Translations under genes and position numbers: made by a program
The notes under the pieces: model-generated
What the model was told of the DNA's origin: nothing
The model's database searches: none
Seen by the model: only the letters and a program-made list of their open reading frames with translations
Source: Lysobacterales bacterium
GTDB lineage: Bacteria > Pseudomonadota > Gammaproteobacteria > Xanthomonadales > Xanthomonadaceae
Assembly: GCA_016718605.1 (NCBI GenBank)
Contig: JADKCY010000022.1
Coordinates: 1 to 37,109 of the forward strand
DNA length: 37,109 bases
Direction of reading: 5' to 3'
Part shown: one piece after another, positions 28,076 through 35,858 of the stretch
Layout of the letters: every line of letters begins with the position of its first letter
How positions within the stretch are numbered: the stretch's first letter is position 1

Positions 28076-29032
28076 ATGCCGTACGCGCAGATCGATGTCG
28101 ACGCGCTCGACCACTGGAAGGTCGGTGGACTCTCGGCCGAGGCGTTCCGCACCTGGGTCGCTGGCCTCTGCTACTGCCAGAAGCACCTGACCGACGGGCT
28201 CCTGGTGCATCGGGCCGTGAAGATGCTTCGCGCGAAGACGACCGCGCCGGTGATCGCGGAGTTGCTCGACGCCGGCCTGTGGCACGAGGGCCCAGCGGGC
28301 TACGTCGTGCACGACTTCACGACCTGGAACCGCACCCGCGCTGAGGTGGAGAGTCAGCGGGAGAAGTGGCGGAAGAAGAAGGCGGGAGTCTCTAGGGGTT
28401 CCAAGGGGGATTCCCCCGGGGAAGCTCCGGAGACTCCCCGGACCGATACGATACGAGACGCTACGAGACGATCCGAAGACGAGACACACACGCCGCCTGC
28501 GGCGCCGGTGTCGCGTGCCGATGCCCCAGGCGTCGGTCGGGTCGTGGTGGCGGCGCCCCCGCCGAGCGACACCGAGCACCTGCTCGAGCACTGGCGCGCC
28601 GTCGGCGAGCAGCATGGCGTGCTGGAGCCCATCGCCACGAGCCCGAAGGTCGCGCACCAAGCCCGCGAACTGCTCGCCCTGCATGGCCTCGACGCGTTGC
28701 GCCAGGCCGTCGAGGAGTTCTGGGCCTCGCAGGAGTTCCTCGCCAAGCGGCACTTCGGGATGTTCCATCGCTACGCCGGCCAGCTCGTGGCACACGTGCT
28801 CGCCGGCCACACCCACACGTTCGGGGAGCGTCCACGCGCGAGCGCCAAGGCGGTCCCCATGGGCTTCGGCCTGAACAACGCCGACGGCTGCCAGCACGAC
28901 CCGCCGTGCGCGACCTACCTCGACCACCAGCGCCGCTGGCTCGACGAGGAGCGCGCCCGCCAGGGCCTGCCCCCGCGTCCCTTCGCCGCCGATCGGGCCA
29001 CGACCGGCGCCATCCCACTCCCTGTCGCATGA
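28076..29032 (+). CDS. Replisome organizer-like / replication initiation protein
   Basis: The 318-residue protein has the phage replisome-organizer layout. A winged-helix N-terminal domain (DHWKVGGLSAEAFRTWVAGL, ELLDAGLWHEGPAGYVVHDF, TTWNRTRAEVESQREKWRKKK; residues 11-105) is followed by a disordered Ser/Pro/Thr linker (about 105-165). A C-terminal helical part follows, with HGLDALRQAVEEFWASQEFL. ATG 28076 follows the QGELF protein by 2 nt. It probably binds the phage origin and recruits the host helicase. No helicase or polymerase is encoded in the window, consistent with use of the host replisome. Confidence 0.75.
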   Translation: MPYAQIDVDALDHWKVGGLSAEAFRTWVAGLCYCQKHLTDGLLVHRAVKMLRAKTTAPVIAELLDAGLWHEGPAGYVVHDFTTWNRTRAEVESQREKWRKKKAGVSRGSKGDSPGEAPETPRTDTIRDATRRSEDETHTPPAAPVSRADAPGVGRVVVAAPPPSDTEHLLEHWRAVGEQHGVLEPIATSPKVAHQARELLALHGLDALRQAVEEFWASQEFLAKRHFGMFHRYAGQLVAHVLAGHTHTFGERPRASAKAVPMGFGLNNADGCQHDPPCATYLDHQRRWLDEERARQGLPPRPFAADRATTGAIPLPVA

Positions 29033-30543
29033 GGGCCACCATGTTCACGACTGTTCCGCTGTCCCGTCTCATCGAATCGCCGCAGAACACGCGGCGCCAC
29101 TGGAACGCCGCCGCGCTCGACGAGCTCGTGGCGAGCCTCAAGGCGGTCGGCGTCTTGACGCCGCTGCTCGTCCGCCCTGTCGCCCTCGACATCGAGTTCG
29201 TCGACTCAGGCGACGTCGACTCAGGCGATGGCGACTGGGAGATCAGGAACCACGCGACGTGCGAGCTGCTCACGGTGTGCTCCACCCGCGAGCAGGCCGA
29301 GACATGGAGCGCCAACTGGCGCGAGAGCGAGCGCTGCGACTTCGAAATCGCGGCGGGCCATCGGCGCTTCCGTGCCGCGCAGCGCGCCGGTCTCGACGAG
29401 CTGCCGGTGCAGATTCGCGATCTGGGCGATCGCGAGTTCCTCGAGGTGCTCACGATCGAGAACCTGCAGCGCGAGGACGTGCATCCGCTCGACGAGGCCG
29501 AAGGCTACGCCACCCTGCAGGCCAGCGACCGCGTCTACACCGTCGAGGCGATCGCGGCCCGGGTGGGGAAGTCCACCAGCTACGTGCGGCAGCGCCTGGC
29601 GTTGCGGAAACTCACGGACGCGGCGAAGGCGCACTTCCTCGCCGACGAGATTACGGCCGCGCACGCCGTGCGCCTGGCGCGGCTCTCGGCCGACGACCAG
29701 GGCAAGGCGCTCGAGGAGGCGGTGTTCTCTCGGCTCTTCGGGAAGACCGAGAGCACCGCGCTCGCGCTGATGCCGGTCTCGGATCTCGATGACTGGGTTC
29801 GTGACTGCGTGCGGCTCGACGTGCACGCGCCGGAGACCGCCGAGCAGTTCCCGGAGATCGCGGCGGCCCTGGCGGCGGAAGCGGTCGAGGGCGCGACCAT
29901 CCTGCAGCTCGACGCCCAGTACCACGCGAAGCCCATAAAGAACGGCCCGCTGACGCCGGCGCAGTATCACGAGATCCTCACGAAGAAGGACCACTGCCCG
30001 CACGCCCAGCCTGGTGTATTCGTCCTCGGCGCGCGCCGCGGGGAGATCGTGCAGGTCTGTGCCCAGCGGAAGTGCCAGCAGCACTGGCCCGTGGCCGAGA
30101 AGTCCGACCGCGCGGACGCCTCCACGAAGACCAACGACGACTGGAAGCAGGAGCGTGAACGCATCGAGCGCCAGGCGGCGCTGTGGACGATCGCGCGGCC
30201 GCGTGTGGAGGCGGCCCTCGTGGAGGCCACGCGCGACGTCGTGCTGTCGGTTGAGACGGTCAATCGGCTGATCGGCTGGAAGTTCACCGAGATTCTCAAG
30301 GTGCTGGGCACGACCGCGAAGGAGCTGCGCGTCGTGGACCTCCCGCAGGTCATGGACCTGGCCGTGACGTGGCAGAGCCTCTACAGCGCCGACCAGGCGA
30401 AGGAGGCGGTGAAGCGGTTCGGCGTCGACGTGAAGGCCATCATGAAGGCCGTCGAGAAGGAGCAGAAGGCGGCGGCCCCGACCACCGCGAAGACGTCCGT
30501 GAAGAAGGCCGCCACGCCGGCGGCGCGAAAGGCGGTGGCGTGA
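29029..30543 (+). CDS. ParB-like nuclease/CTPase-domain protein
   Basis: The 504-residue protein starts at ATG 29029 (ATGA overlap). ParB features: VPLSRLIESPQNTRRHWN (box I-like, 9-26), AAGHRRFRAAQRAG (box II, 108-121), IENLQREDVHPLDEAEGY (143-160) and an HTH (VYTVEAIAARVGKSTSYVRQ). An acidic insert of about 50 residues (about 53-104) splits box I from box II, which is unusual. A long C-terminal part ends in a Lys/Ala-rich basic tail. No ParA is present, so partition is unlikely; a transcription, replication or counter-defence role fits better. Confidence 0.8.
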   Translation: MRATMFTTVPLSRLIESPQNTRRHWNAAALDELVASLKAVGVLTPLLVRPVALDIEFVDSGDVDSGDGDWEIRNHATCELLTVCSTREQAETWSANWRESERCDFEIAAGHRRFRAAQRAGLDELPVQIRDLGDREFLEVLTIENLQREDVHPLDEAEGYATLQASDRVYTVEAIAARVGKSTSYVRQRLALRKLTDAAKAHFLADEITAAHAVRLARLSADDQGKALEEAVFSRLFGKTESTALALMPVSDLDDWVRDCVRLDVHAPETAEQFPEIAAALAAEAVEGATILQLDAQYHAKPIKNGPLTPAQYHEILTKKDHCPHAQPGVFVLGARRGEIVQVCAQRKCQQHWPVAEKSDRADASTKTNDDWKQERERIERQAALWTIARPRVEAALVEATRDVVLSVETVNRLIGWKFTEILKVLGTTAKELRVVDLPQVMDLAVTWQSLYSADQAKEAVKRFGVDVKAIMKAVEKEQKAAAPTTAKTSVKKAATPAARKAVA

Positions 30544-31115
30544 TGGTGCCCGTGCACCTGTTCCTCGAGGGCGCGCGCGCCGAGCTGTCGGTCCTCGACG
30601 CCCAGCGCGAGAAACTCGCGCACGCGATCGCGGCCGTCGAACGTCTGCACGAAGGGGCTGCCCCCGTGATCGCGCCCGTCGCGGCCATCCCCACCGCTCC
30701 CGTCCCCGTCATCGTCGACGAGCTGCACGAGTACACGGCCCCACGTGATCCCGTCGGGGTCCAGCGCGTCGAGACGCTCCTGGTTGCCGAACGGAAGGCC
30801 GTCACATCGAGGCAGGGCGACGCCGACCAGGTGCTCGACCTGCTCGCCGCGAACGGCCCCATGAAGCCACGCGCGATCGAAGTCGCGCTCGGCCTGGAGA
30901 AGCCGCAGGTGAAGTGGCTGCTGACGCGGATGCGCCAGGCGGGGACCATCCAAGCGGAAGGCGAGACGCACGCGCGCGTCGTGATGCTGGCCAAGCCGAC
31001 GCGCAAGGCGACCCACGCGGCGCGCGAGGGTGACGACCTCGAGCCCGTGTGGGATGGCTCAACGAAGCGCTCGCCTGCGGAGGTGCTGCAGGCGCGTCGG
31101 GAGGCACAGGCATGA
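30543..31115 (+). CDS. Winged-helix early protein with N-terminal coiled coil
   Basis: The 190-residue protein starts in a TGATG overlap. An N-terminal helix (ARAELSVLDAQREKLAHAIA) is followed by a Pro/Ala-rich linker and a winged helix-turn-helix (about 95-150: DADQVLDLLAANGPMKPRAI, GLEKPQVKWLLTRMRQAGTI). The end is basic. The wHTH suggests DNA binding near the ParB-like gene, perhaps as a regulator or partner. Confidence 0.65.
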   Translation: MVPVHLFLEGARAELSVLDAQREKLAHAIAAVERLHEGAAPVIAPVAAIPTAPVPVIVDELHEYTAPRDPVGVQRVETLLVAERKAVTSRQGDADQVLDLLAANGPMKPRAIEVALGLEKPQVKWLLTRMRQAGTIQAEGETHARVVMLAKPTRKATHAAREGDDLEPVWDGSTKRSPAEVLQARREAQA

Positions 31116-31684
31116 GAATCGCGCGCGTCGTCCTCATCGCGTTCGTGCTCGGCGTGGCGTCGTCGACGGCCGCGCAGACGACGCCGGCCATCCCGGCCTC
31201 GCCAGGGATCGGGTGGGTGCAGCAGGATGGCGGTTGGTTGCCGCCGGGGCATCCAGGCATCCGCCCTCCCGCGCCTGCGCTGTCCCCGCTCGACGCCTGC
31301 GTCGCCGAACAGCCGCCCGGCAGTACGCCGCTCGACCTCTTCCGGGCCTGCGCGCAGCACCTTCCCCGCACAGTGGTGCCTGGCTGTGAGCAGGTCAACG
31401 CCTACGCCGAGCCAGATCGGGCCGCCGACTGCGCCGCGCGGTCGATCACGGAAAATCCCCCCGCGAAAACGATCAAGACGTTCACGCTCGGGCACGTCTA
31501 CGGGCGGCCCTACGGCGAGCGGACGATCCTCATCATCGGGCGGGCCCTCGGGATCGACGGCGTCGAGGTGATCACCGCGCAGGTGGTGCACCCCGCGCGT
31601 GAGCGCGGCACACCCGTCGCGTTCCTGAACGACGGCGGGATCACGGCGGGGCAGTGGTGGCCGGTGACTGGAGGTGGACAGTGA
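31112..31684 (+). CDS. Secreted protein in the early operon
   Basis: The 190-residue protein starts in an ATGA overlap. It has a clear Sec signal peptide (MRIARVVLIAFVLGVASSTA, then AQ, cleavage near residue 22), a Pro/Gly-rich stretch, and a Cys-containing domain (DACVAEQP, LFRACAQHL, VVPGCEQ, ADCAARS) followed by a beta-rich C-terminal part (GERTILIIGRALGIDGVEVI). An exported protein among replication and DNA-binding genes is unusual. It could be a periplasmic superinfection or host-envelope factor. It contains the second copy of the 35-bp repeat. Confidence 0.65.
   Translation: MRIARVVLIAFVLGVASSTAAQTTPAIPASPGIGWVQQDGGWLPPGHPGIRPPAPALSPLDACVAEQPPGSTPLDLFRACAQHLPRTVVPGCEQVNAYAEPDRAADCAARSITENPPAKTIKTFTLGHVYGRPYGERTILIIGRALGIDGVEVITAQVVHPARERGTPVAFLNDGGITAGQWWPVTGGGQ
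31393..31427 (+). repeat. 35-bp inverted repeat, copy 2
   Basis: These bases are identical to the minus strand of 23224-23190 and encode VNAYAEPDRAA inside the secreted protein. The two copies lie 8.2 kb apart in opposite orientation, so recombination between them would invert the immunity and early region. Confidence 0.9.
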
Positions 31685-31920
31685 GCACCGAGCGCCAGGT
31701 GTTCACGCCCGCGGCCCTGCAGACGCAGATCGACACCGCCCTGGCCCAGGTGCCCCCAGGCGCCAACGGGGCCCTGCTCGGCTACGCGCGCACGGATGGC
31801 AGCGCGGGCGTAGCGATCGCGCTCAAGGCCGGCCAGCACTGGGCCCTCCGCGGCGTGCTGACACGCGAGGCCGAGCAGGGACGCGTCACCGGGGGCGTGT
31901 CGGTGCAGCTGACATGGTGA
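31681..31920 (+). CDS. Small early protein
   Basis: The 79-residue protein starts with GTG 31681 overlapping the upstream stop. It has a helical start (TPAALQTQIDTALAQVPPGA) and a beta-rich second half (GVAIALKAGQHWALRGVLTR). There is no signal peptide. It ends in a GTGA overlap with the next gene. Confidence 0.5.
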   Translation: MSTERQVFTPAALQTQIDTALAQVPPGANGALLGYARTDGSAGVAIALKAGQHWALRGVLTREAEQGRVTGGVSVQLTW

Positions 31921-32192
31921 GCGACGACGCAGAATGGAGACGCGACGTAATGACAGACCAGGCCAACCACGATCTTCCTCTACCCAGCGGGTGGTCACGT
32001 GGTCCTGACCGCCCGCACGCCTCCAGCGTGGCGCGCTGGAAAGACGAAGTGGGGCACCGCGTCTACCTGTACGCATCGGGCCGCGTCGCGGTCGAGGGCA
32101 CCATGGCTCTCGACGAGCTCCTGGTTGTGCTGCGCCATGCCGAGGATGAACATACGCGGCGCACCGGGCGTGCTGCCGAGGCGCGGTTCTAG
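31917..32192 (+). CDS. Small early protein
   Basis: The 91-residue protein starts with GTG 31917 (GTGA overlap); an ATG 11 codons in is an alternative. It is mixed in character, with HRVYLYASGRVAVEGTMALD and a helix containing LLVVLRHAEDEHTRRT. The next gene starts immediately after its stop. Family not recognised. Confidence 0.5.
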   Translation: MSDDAEWRRDVMTDQANHDLPLPSGWSRGPDRPHASSVARWKDEVGHRVYLYASGRVAVEGTMALDELLVVLRHAEDEHTRRTGRAAEARF

Positions 32193-32540
32193 GTGGCGCG
32201 TCTTCGTCTCACGCGCCGCTCGAAGTACGGCGCCATCCGCGTCGTGCTCGACGGCATCACGTTCGACAGCAAGCGTGAGGCGTTCCGCTACCAGCAACTC
32301 AAGATGCGCCACCTGGGCGGTGAGATCGCGAACCTCGAGGTGCATCCCTGCTACGAGCTGCGCGTGAACAGCCAGAAGATCGGGAAGGTCACCCTCGACT
32401 TCCGCTACATCGACCTGCTCAAGCGCGGCGCCCAGGTGGTCGAGGACGCGAAGAGCCCGGCCACCCACAAGGCACGGGACTGGGTGCTCAGGAAGAAGCT
32501 GCTCAAGGCGATCCACGGGGTCGAGGTGCAGGAGGTCTGA
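32193..32540 (+). CDS. DUF1064 / PD-(D/E)xK nuclease-like protein
   Basis: The 115-residue protein starts with GTG. It matches the DUF1064 pattern: DGITFDSKREAFRYQQLKMR (with the F-D-S-K-x-E-A motif at about 23-29), NLEVHPCYEL, KVTLDFRYIDL and VVEDAKSPATHKARDWVLRK (with the E-D-x-K core, then K-L-L). The Asp/Glu-Lys pattern resembles a small restriction-fold nuclease, and the family has been linked to Holliday-junction resolvases. It is encoded before HNH and terminase genes, so it may trim branched DNA before packaging. Confidence 0.75.
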   Translation: MARLRLTRRSKYGAIRVVLDGITFDSKREAFRYQQLKMRHLGGEIANLEVHPCYELRVNSQKIGKVTLDFRYIDLLKRGAQVVEDAKSPATHKARDWVLRKKLLKAIHGVEVQEV

Positions 32541-32887
32541 TGCCAACCAAGCCGAAGCGCCCGTGCCCAGGCTCTCCACGCTGCCCGCACTTCGCCGGCG
32601 AGTGTCCCGTGCATCCGCCATTGGTGCGCAGTGGTTGGGTCACCAGGCCCTCGCGCGCGTCAGGCGACCGCATGCGTGGAGACGCCTGGATGGTGATTCG
32701 GCGTCGTGTGTTGGCTGAGGAGCCGAACTGCTACATCTGCGGTGGTGCCGGGCGCAGCGATGACGTGATCGACCACGTGGTGGGGTTGGCTGAGCATGGG
32801 ACCGACGATCGAAGCAACCTGCATCGGTGCTGTCGTCAGTGCTCAGTAAAGAAGACCAGCCGCGAGAGCGGAAGGGGGAGGCGATGA
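32540..32887 (+). CDS. HNH endonuclease (packaging-associated)
   Basis: The 115-residue protein starts in a TGATG overlap. It has an HNH core: CYICGG (64-69), DVIDHVVGLAEHG with Asp78-His79, DDRSNLHRCCRQC with Asn93 and His95, and a second Cys pair (98, 101) completing the zinc site. An extra N-terminal Cys/His cluster (CPGSPRCPHFAGECPVH) may bind another zinc. HNH proteins next to terminase genes work with the terminase in DNA packaging, notably in cohesive-end phages. That points to cos-type packaging here. Confidence 0.85.
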   Translation: MPTKPKRPCPGSPRCPHFAGECPVHPPLVRSGWVTRPSRASGDRMRGDAWMVIRRRVLAEEPNCYICGGAGRSDDVIDHVVGLAEHGTDDRSNLHRCCRQCSVKKTSRESGRGRR

Positions 32888-33108
32888 GACTCGGAGAGCA
32901 GTTAGGGTCGGTCCTACAGGGGATCGGCGCGGTCATTGGTCGTCACATCACCGATGTCGATGGTGCGGTCGGTGGAGTGCGGAGACGACGCCTCACGCGG
33001 CGGGCGTTCGCGCGTGCGGTGCGGCTCGACGTGCGTCGACGGGAGTCCGACCGGCGGTGGTGGTCAGGATCAGATCTCTGCGCTGCCCGCCGCCCAAACC
33101 CTTGTTGA
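32884..33108 (+). CDS. Arg-rich small ORF
   Basis: The 74-residue ORF starts in an ATGA overlap with the HNH gene. After a short LGEQLGSVLQGIGAVIG start it becomes very Arg-rich (VRRRRLTRRAFARAVRLDVRRR). Basic small proteins can bind DNA at packaging sites, but high GC alone gives such ORFs. The overlap is the main support. Confidence 0.4.
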   Translation: MRLGEQLGSVLQGIGAVIGRHITDVDGAVGGVRRRRLTRRAFARAVRLDVRRRESDRRWWSGSDLCAARRPNPC

Positions 33109-33228
33109 GGGGGGAACACACAGGGGGATGAAAAGAACTTCCGCCCCACCCAACGGACAGAAGGAGGGGAAGGAATGGGGTAAAGGGTTCTGGCCGACGG
33201 CAGAAGAGTGCATCGAGGCGGAAACTCG
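33109..33228 (+). other. Non-coding gap before small terminase, possible packaging site
   Basis: No convincing gene is seen. The stretch is purine-rich with repeated G-runs (GAGGGGGGAAC, AGGGGGATG, GGAGGGGAAGG). Cohesive-end sites often lie beside the HNH and small terminase genes, so this is a reasonable place for cos. No conserved cos signature could be confirmed. Confidence 0.3.
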
Positions 33229-33713
33229 ATGGCTCCCGACCACGCTCGCACCATTACGCCCAGCCTGCGCCTCCACCGACAGGTATCGGAGAGCCGACCT
33301 GTCCAGAATGGCTCGACGACGCGCTCGAGCAGGACGCGTGGGCCCGGCTCGCCGAGCAGCTCCGACTCCAGAAGCGCCTGACGCTCGACACGGCGCCGTG
33401 GCTCATCTCTGCGGCAACGGCAGAAGCTGATTTCATGCGCTGGCGCGAAGAGGCCGCGTCGGTCTCACGCATCGTCTACGAACTCGGCGACCCAGAGGCC
33501 GGCGTTGCGGTGGGTCCGAAGGTGCACCCCGCGCACCAGCAGTACCGGCTGGCGCGCAAGGCGTGGCTCGACATCCTGAAGGAAGGCGGCCTGACCCCGG
33601 CGTCAGTGGTCCGCGTGAAGATGCCAGACACCCCCGACGAGGAGACGGTTGATCCTTTCACCGCCATCGACGCGAAGCGTGACGCGCGCGCGCAGATCCG
33701 CCGCGTCAAGTAA
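33229..33713 (+). CDS. Terminase small subunit (P27-like), apparently frameshifted
   Basis: The DNA-recognition subunit of the packaging motor. The frame ending at 33713 has clear small-terminase sequence back to about 33282 (PTCPEWLDDALEQDAWARLA, LISAATAEADFMRWREEAAS, VHPAHQQYRLARKAWLDIL). However, it has no ATG, GTG or TTG before ATG 33435, which would delete half the conserved part. In another frame ATG 33229, preceded by GAGGCGG, reads APDHARTITPSLRLHRQ, a plausible N-terminus. A single indel near 33280 would join them (about 161 aa). It may be a sequence error, a frameshift mutation or programmed shifting. Confidence 0.7.
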
Positions 33714-35412
33714 GCGCGCGACAAAGACGCCGCCGCTGCACGCGGTGGACGCCTACGCGCGCCAGGTCGTCGACGGTGAGATCGTCGCGGGCCCACTTGT
33801 GCGCCTGGCCTGCCGGCGGCACCTCCGCGACCGCAAGGCCAAGCAGTTTGTCTTCCTGGAGGAGAAGGCCGACCACGCGATCGACTTCATCGAGACGCTG
33901 CTGTTCCTCCCGGGCACGTTGGGCCCAGACGGCGACCCGCTGCCGTTCGTGCTGCAGCCGTGGCAGGCGTTCATCGTCGGGAGCCTGTTCGGGTGGTATC
34001 GGAAGGACGGCCGCCGCCGGTTCCGCGACGCCTACATCGAGATCGGCAAGGGCAACGGCAAGTCGCCGCTCGCCGCGGCCCTCGGGCTCTACGCGCTGTT
34101 GAAGGACGACGAACCGGCTGCCGAGGTCTACTCCGCGGCCGTCACGCGTGAGCAGGCGGGGATCGTGTTCGCGGATGCCGTGCGCATGGTGTCATCGTCG
34201 CCCTCCCTGCGGATGCGGGTCAAGTTCTGGGGCGGCGGTGCAGGCGACGTGCCGGAGAAGTGCACGGGCATCACCTACGCCAAGACCTCGAGCCTATTCC
34301 GTCCGCTGTCCTCCGAGCACCGCGGCCTCGACGGCAAGCGCCCGCACTTCGGCATCCTCGACGAGCTGCACGAGCACCCGACTGCGCTGGTCACTACGAA
34401 GATTCGCGCCGGCGCGAAGGGGCGCCGCAACGCGATGTTCGTCGAGATCACGAACAGCGGGGCCGACCGCACGTCGATCTGCTGGCAGCATCACGAGCAT
34501 TCACGGAAGGTGCTCCAGGGCCTGGTGAAAGGCGAGCGCTGGTTCGCCTACGTCTGTGCCCTCGACGAGGGCGAGGACCCGCTTACAACACCGGCGTGCT
34601 GGCTGAAGGCGAACCCAAACCTCGGCGTGAGCATCCCGGTCGACTACCTCGAGAACCAGGTCGAGACGGCGAAGGCGATGCCCGGGGAGGCGAACCTCGT
34701 CCTCCGTCTGAACTTCTGCGTGTGGACGCAGGCCGTATCGCGCTCGTTCGACGCGGCGAAGTGGGCGGCCGGGTCCGCGCTCGTGCCCGACGAGCAGCTC
34801 GTGGGCGTGCCCTGCTACGCCGGCCTCGACCTCGGGCAGACCGATGACCTGTCGGCCCTGGCGCTGGTGTTCGTGCTCGAGGATGGGCGGCACGCCGTGC
34901 GGGTGCACTGCTGGATGCCCGAGGGCGCGCGGCTCGTGACACCCGACCGCCCCTACGACGAGTGGGTCGCAGCCGGGGTGCTCACGGTCACGCAGGGCAC
35001 GATGATCGACATGGATCTAGTCGAGGACGCCGTCAAGGGGTTGTGCGATCGGTATGGCGTGCGCGAGCTGGCCTACGACAAGCGGTTCGCCGCGCACCTG
35101 GTGCAGCACCTCGAGGGCCACGGCATCACCGCGGTCGACACACCGCAGGGCTTCCAGCTCCACGAGGCCATCTCCACGCTCGAGCGTCTCGTCAGCGAGG
35201 GCAACCTCGTGCACGGGGGTAATCCGATTCTGAGCTGGCAGGCCGACAACTTCGTGACGAAGCGCGGCCGCGCCGGCGAGAAGCGGCCCGACAAGCAGTC
35301 GGCGAAGGACAAGATCGACGCCGTGGTGGCGTTGTGCATGGCGTTGGATCGGGTAATGCGCAGGCCAACGAGCGGAAGCGTTTACGAAGACCAGGGCATC
35401 ACCACGCTATGA
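33649..35412 (+). CDS. Terminase large subunit (HK97-like)
   Basis: ATPase and nuclease that cuts and pumps DNA into the procapsid. The 587-residue protein has Walker A GKGNGKSPLAA (133-143), Walker B FGILDE (234-239) and a motif-III-like ITNSG (267-271). The RNase H-like nuclease domain shows LDLGQTDD (393-400) and a closing KDKIDAVVAL block. I use TTG 33649, which has GAGGAG 4 nt upstream and overlaps the small terminase by 65 nt; GTG 33679 is an alternative 10 codons later. HNH, small terminase and large terminase are in the usual order. Confidence 0.93.
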   Translation: MILSPPSTRSVTRARRSAASSKRATKTPPLHAVDAYARQVVDGEIVAGPLVRLACRRHLRDRKAKQFVFLEEKADHAIDFIETLLFLPGTLGPDGDPLPFVLQPWQAFIVGSLFGWYRKDGRRRFRDAYIEIGKGNGKSPLAAALGLYALLKDDEPAAEVYSAAVTREQAGIVFADAVRMVSSSPSLRMRVKFWGGGAGDVPEKCTGITYAKTSSLFRPLSSEHRGLDGKRPHFGILDELHEHPTALVTTKIRAGAKGRRNAMFVEITNSGADRTSICWQHHEHSRKVLQGLVKGERWFAYVCALDEGEDPLTTPACWLKANPNLGVSIPVDYLENQVETAKAMPGEANLVLRLNFCVWTQAVSRSFDAAKWAAGSALVPDEQLVGVPCYAGLDLGQTDDLSALALVFVLEDGRHAVRVHCWMPEGARLVTPDRPYDEWVAAGVLTVTQGTMIDMDLVEDAVKGLCDRYGVRELAYDKRFAAHLVQHLEGHGITAVDTPQGFQLHEAISTLERLVSEGNLVHGGNPILSWQADNFVTKRGRAGEKRPDKQSAKDKIDAVVALCMALDRVMRRPTSGSVYEDQGITTL

Positions 35413-35435
35413 AGCGGCCCACCAGGAGACCCACG

Positions 35436-35624
35436 ATGGATGTCCAGACACGCCGCGAGACCCGTCCCGAACTGTTGACGGTCAAGGAGTACGCCGACTG
35501 GTACCGCGTCGACGTGCGCACCGTCTACCGCTGGGTCGCGGATGGTGCCGTGCCGACCCGTCGTGTAGGGCCTCGCCGTGGGCTTCGCATCATCAGCACG
35601 GACGATGAGACTGACAACGACTGA
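35436..35624 (+). CDS. Excisionase/MerR-like small HTH protein
   Basis: ATG 35436 (62 aa) has AGGAG 7 nt upstream; an in-frame ATG at 35409 would overlap the terminase stop and adds 9 residues. The sequence LLTVKEYADWYRVDVRTVYRWVADGAVPTRRVGPRRGLRI is a complete helix-turn-helix of the excisionase/MerR type, with the L-x-V-K-E-x-A start and the G-A-V-P wing. Such a gene between terminase and portal is unusual. It could be an excisionase displaced from the integrase or a late regulator. Confidence 0.75.
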   Translation: MDVQTRRETRPELLTVKEYADWYRVDVRTVYRWVADGAVPTRRVGPRRGLRIISTDDETDND

Positions 35625-35640
35625 CATCGGCTGACATCTC
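35611..35640 (+). repeat. Three tandem CTGACA-N4 units
   Basis: CTGACAACGA, CTGACATCGG and CTGACATCTC follow each other without a gap. They begin in the last codons of the HTH gene and continue past its stop. A helically phased 10-bp repeat next to an HTH gene could be its own binding site. Confidence 0.5.
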
Positions 35641-35676
35641 TACAGCGCCCGTCCTGGGCGTGGTGCCATGTAGCTG

Positions 35677-35695
35677 GGCGCGAAAGGTTCGCGCC
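35677..35695. promoter_or_regulatory. Perfect 8-bp inverted repeat before TM protein
   Basis: GGCGCGAA (35677-35684), AGG, then TTCGCGCC (35688-35695). The short spacer and perfect arms suit either a protein-binding palindrome or an RNA hairpin; there is no T-run. It lies between the HTH gene and the TM/portal genes. Confidence 0.5.
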
Positions 35696-35708
35696 GTCTC
35701 TGGCTGCA

Positions 35709-35855
35709 TTGGCTGACGCATTCCTGTTCATCGGTCTCGGCCTGGTTGTTGCGGGCGTCGCGCTGTGGTCGATCCCGGCGGCCCTCTGCGTCGCTGGCGT
35801 CGTGGTGTTTGTCGCGGGTGGGCTGCAGAAGGCTGCTGACGGCGGGCGCAAGTAG
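35709..35855 (+). CDS. 48-residue two-helix membrane protein
   Basis: From TTG 35709 the frame encodes a hydrophobic protein with two membrane segments (AFLFIGLGLVVAGVALW and AALCVAGVVVFVAGGL) around a short turn, ending in KAADGGRK. The frame is open further upstream (to 35625) but offers no ATG. No good ribosome-binding site is seen, so the start is uncertain. The stop is 3 nt from the portal gene. A small membrane protein just before portal is a feature of some siphoviruses; its role is unknown. Confidence 0.5.
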   Translation: MADAFLFIGLGLVVAGVALWSIPAALCVAGVVVFVAGGLQKAADGGRK

Positions 35856-35858
35856 GCG

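Noticed and set aside
30440..31591. Minus-strand ORF (383 aa) in the early region
   Set aside because: Antisense to three overlapping plus-strand genes with coupled starts; no domain seen.
32936..33430. ORF (164 aa) before and across the small terminase
   Set aside because: Overlaps conserved terminase sequence in another frame; Arg/Gly-rich with no motif. A start at ATG 33128 has G-runs too close to act as a normal ribosome-binding site.
33435..33713. 92-residue small terminase starting at ATG 33435
   Set aside because: It would omit clearly conserved residues encoded just upstream in the same frame.
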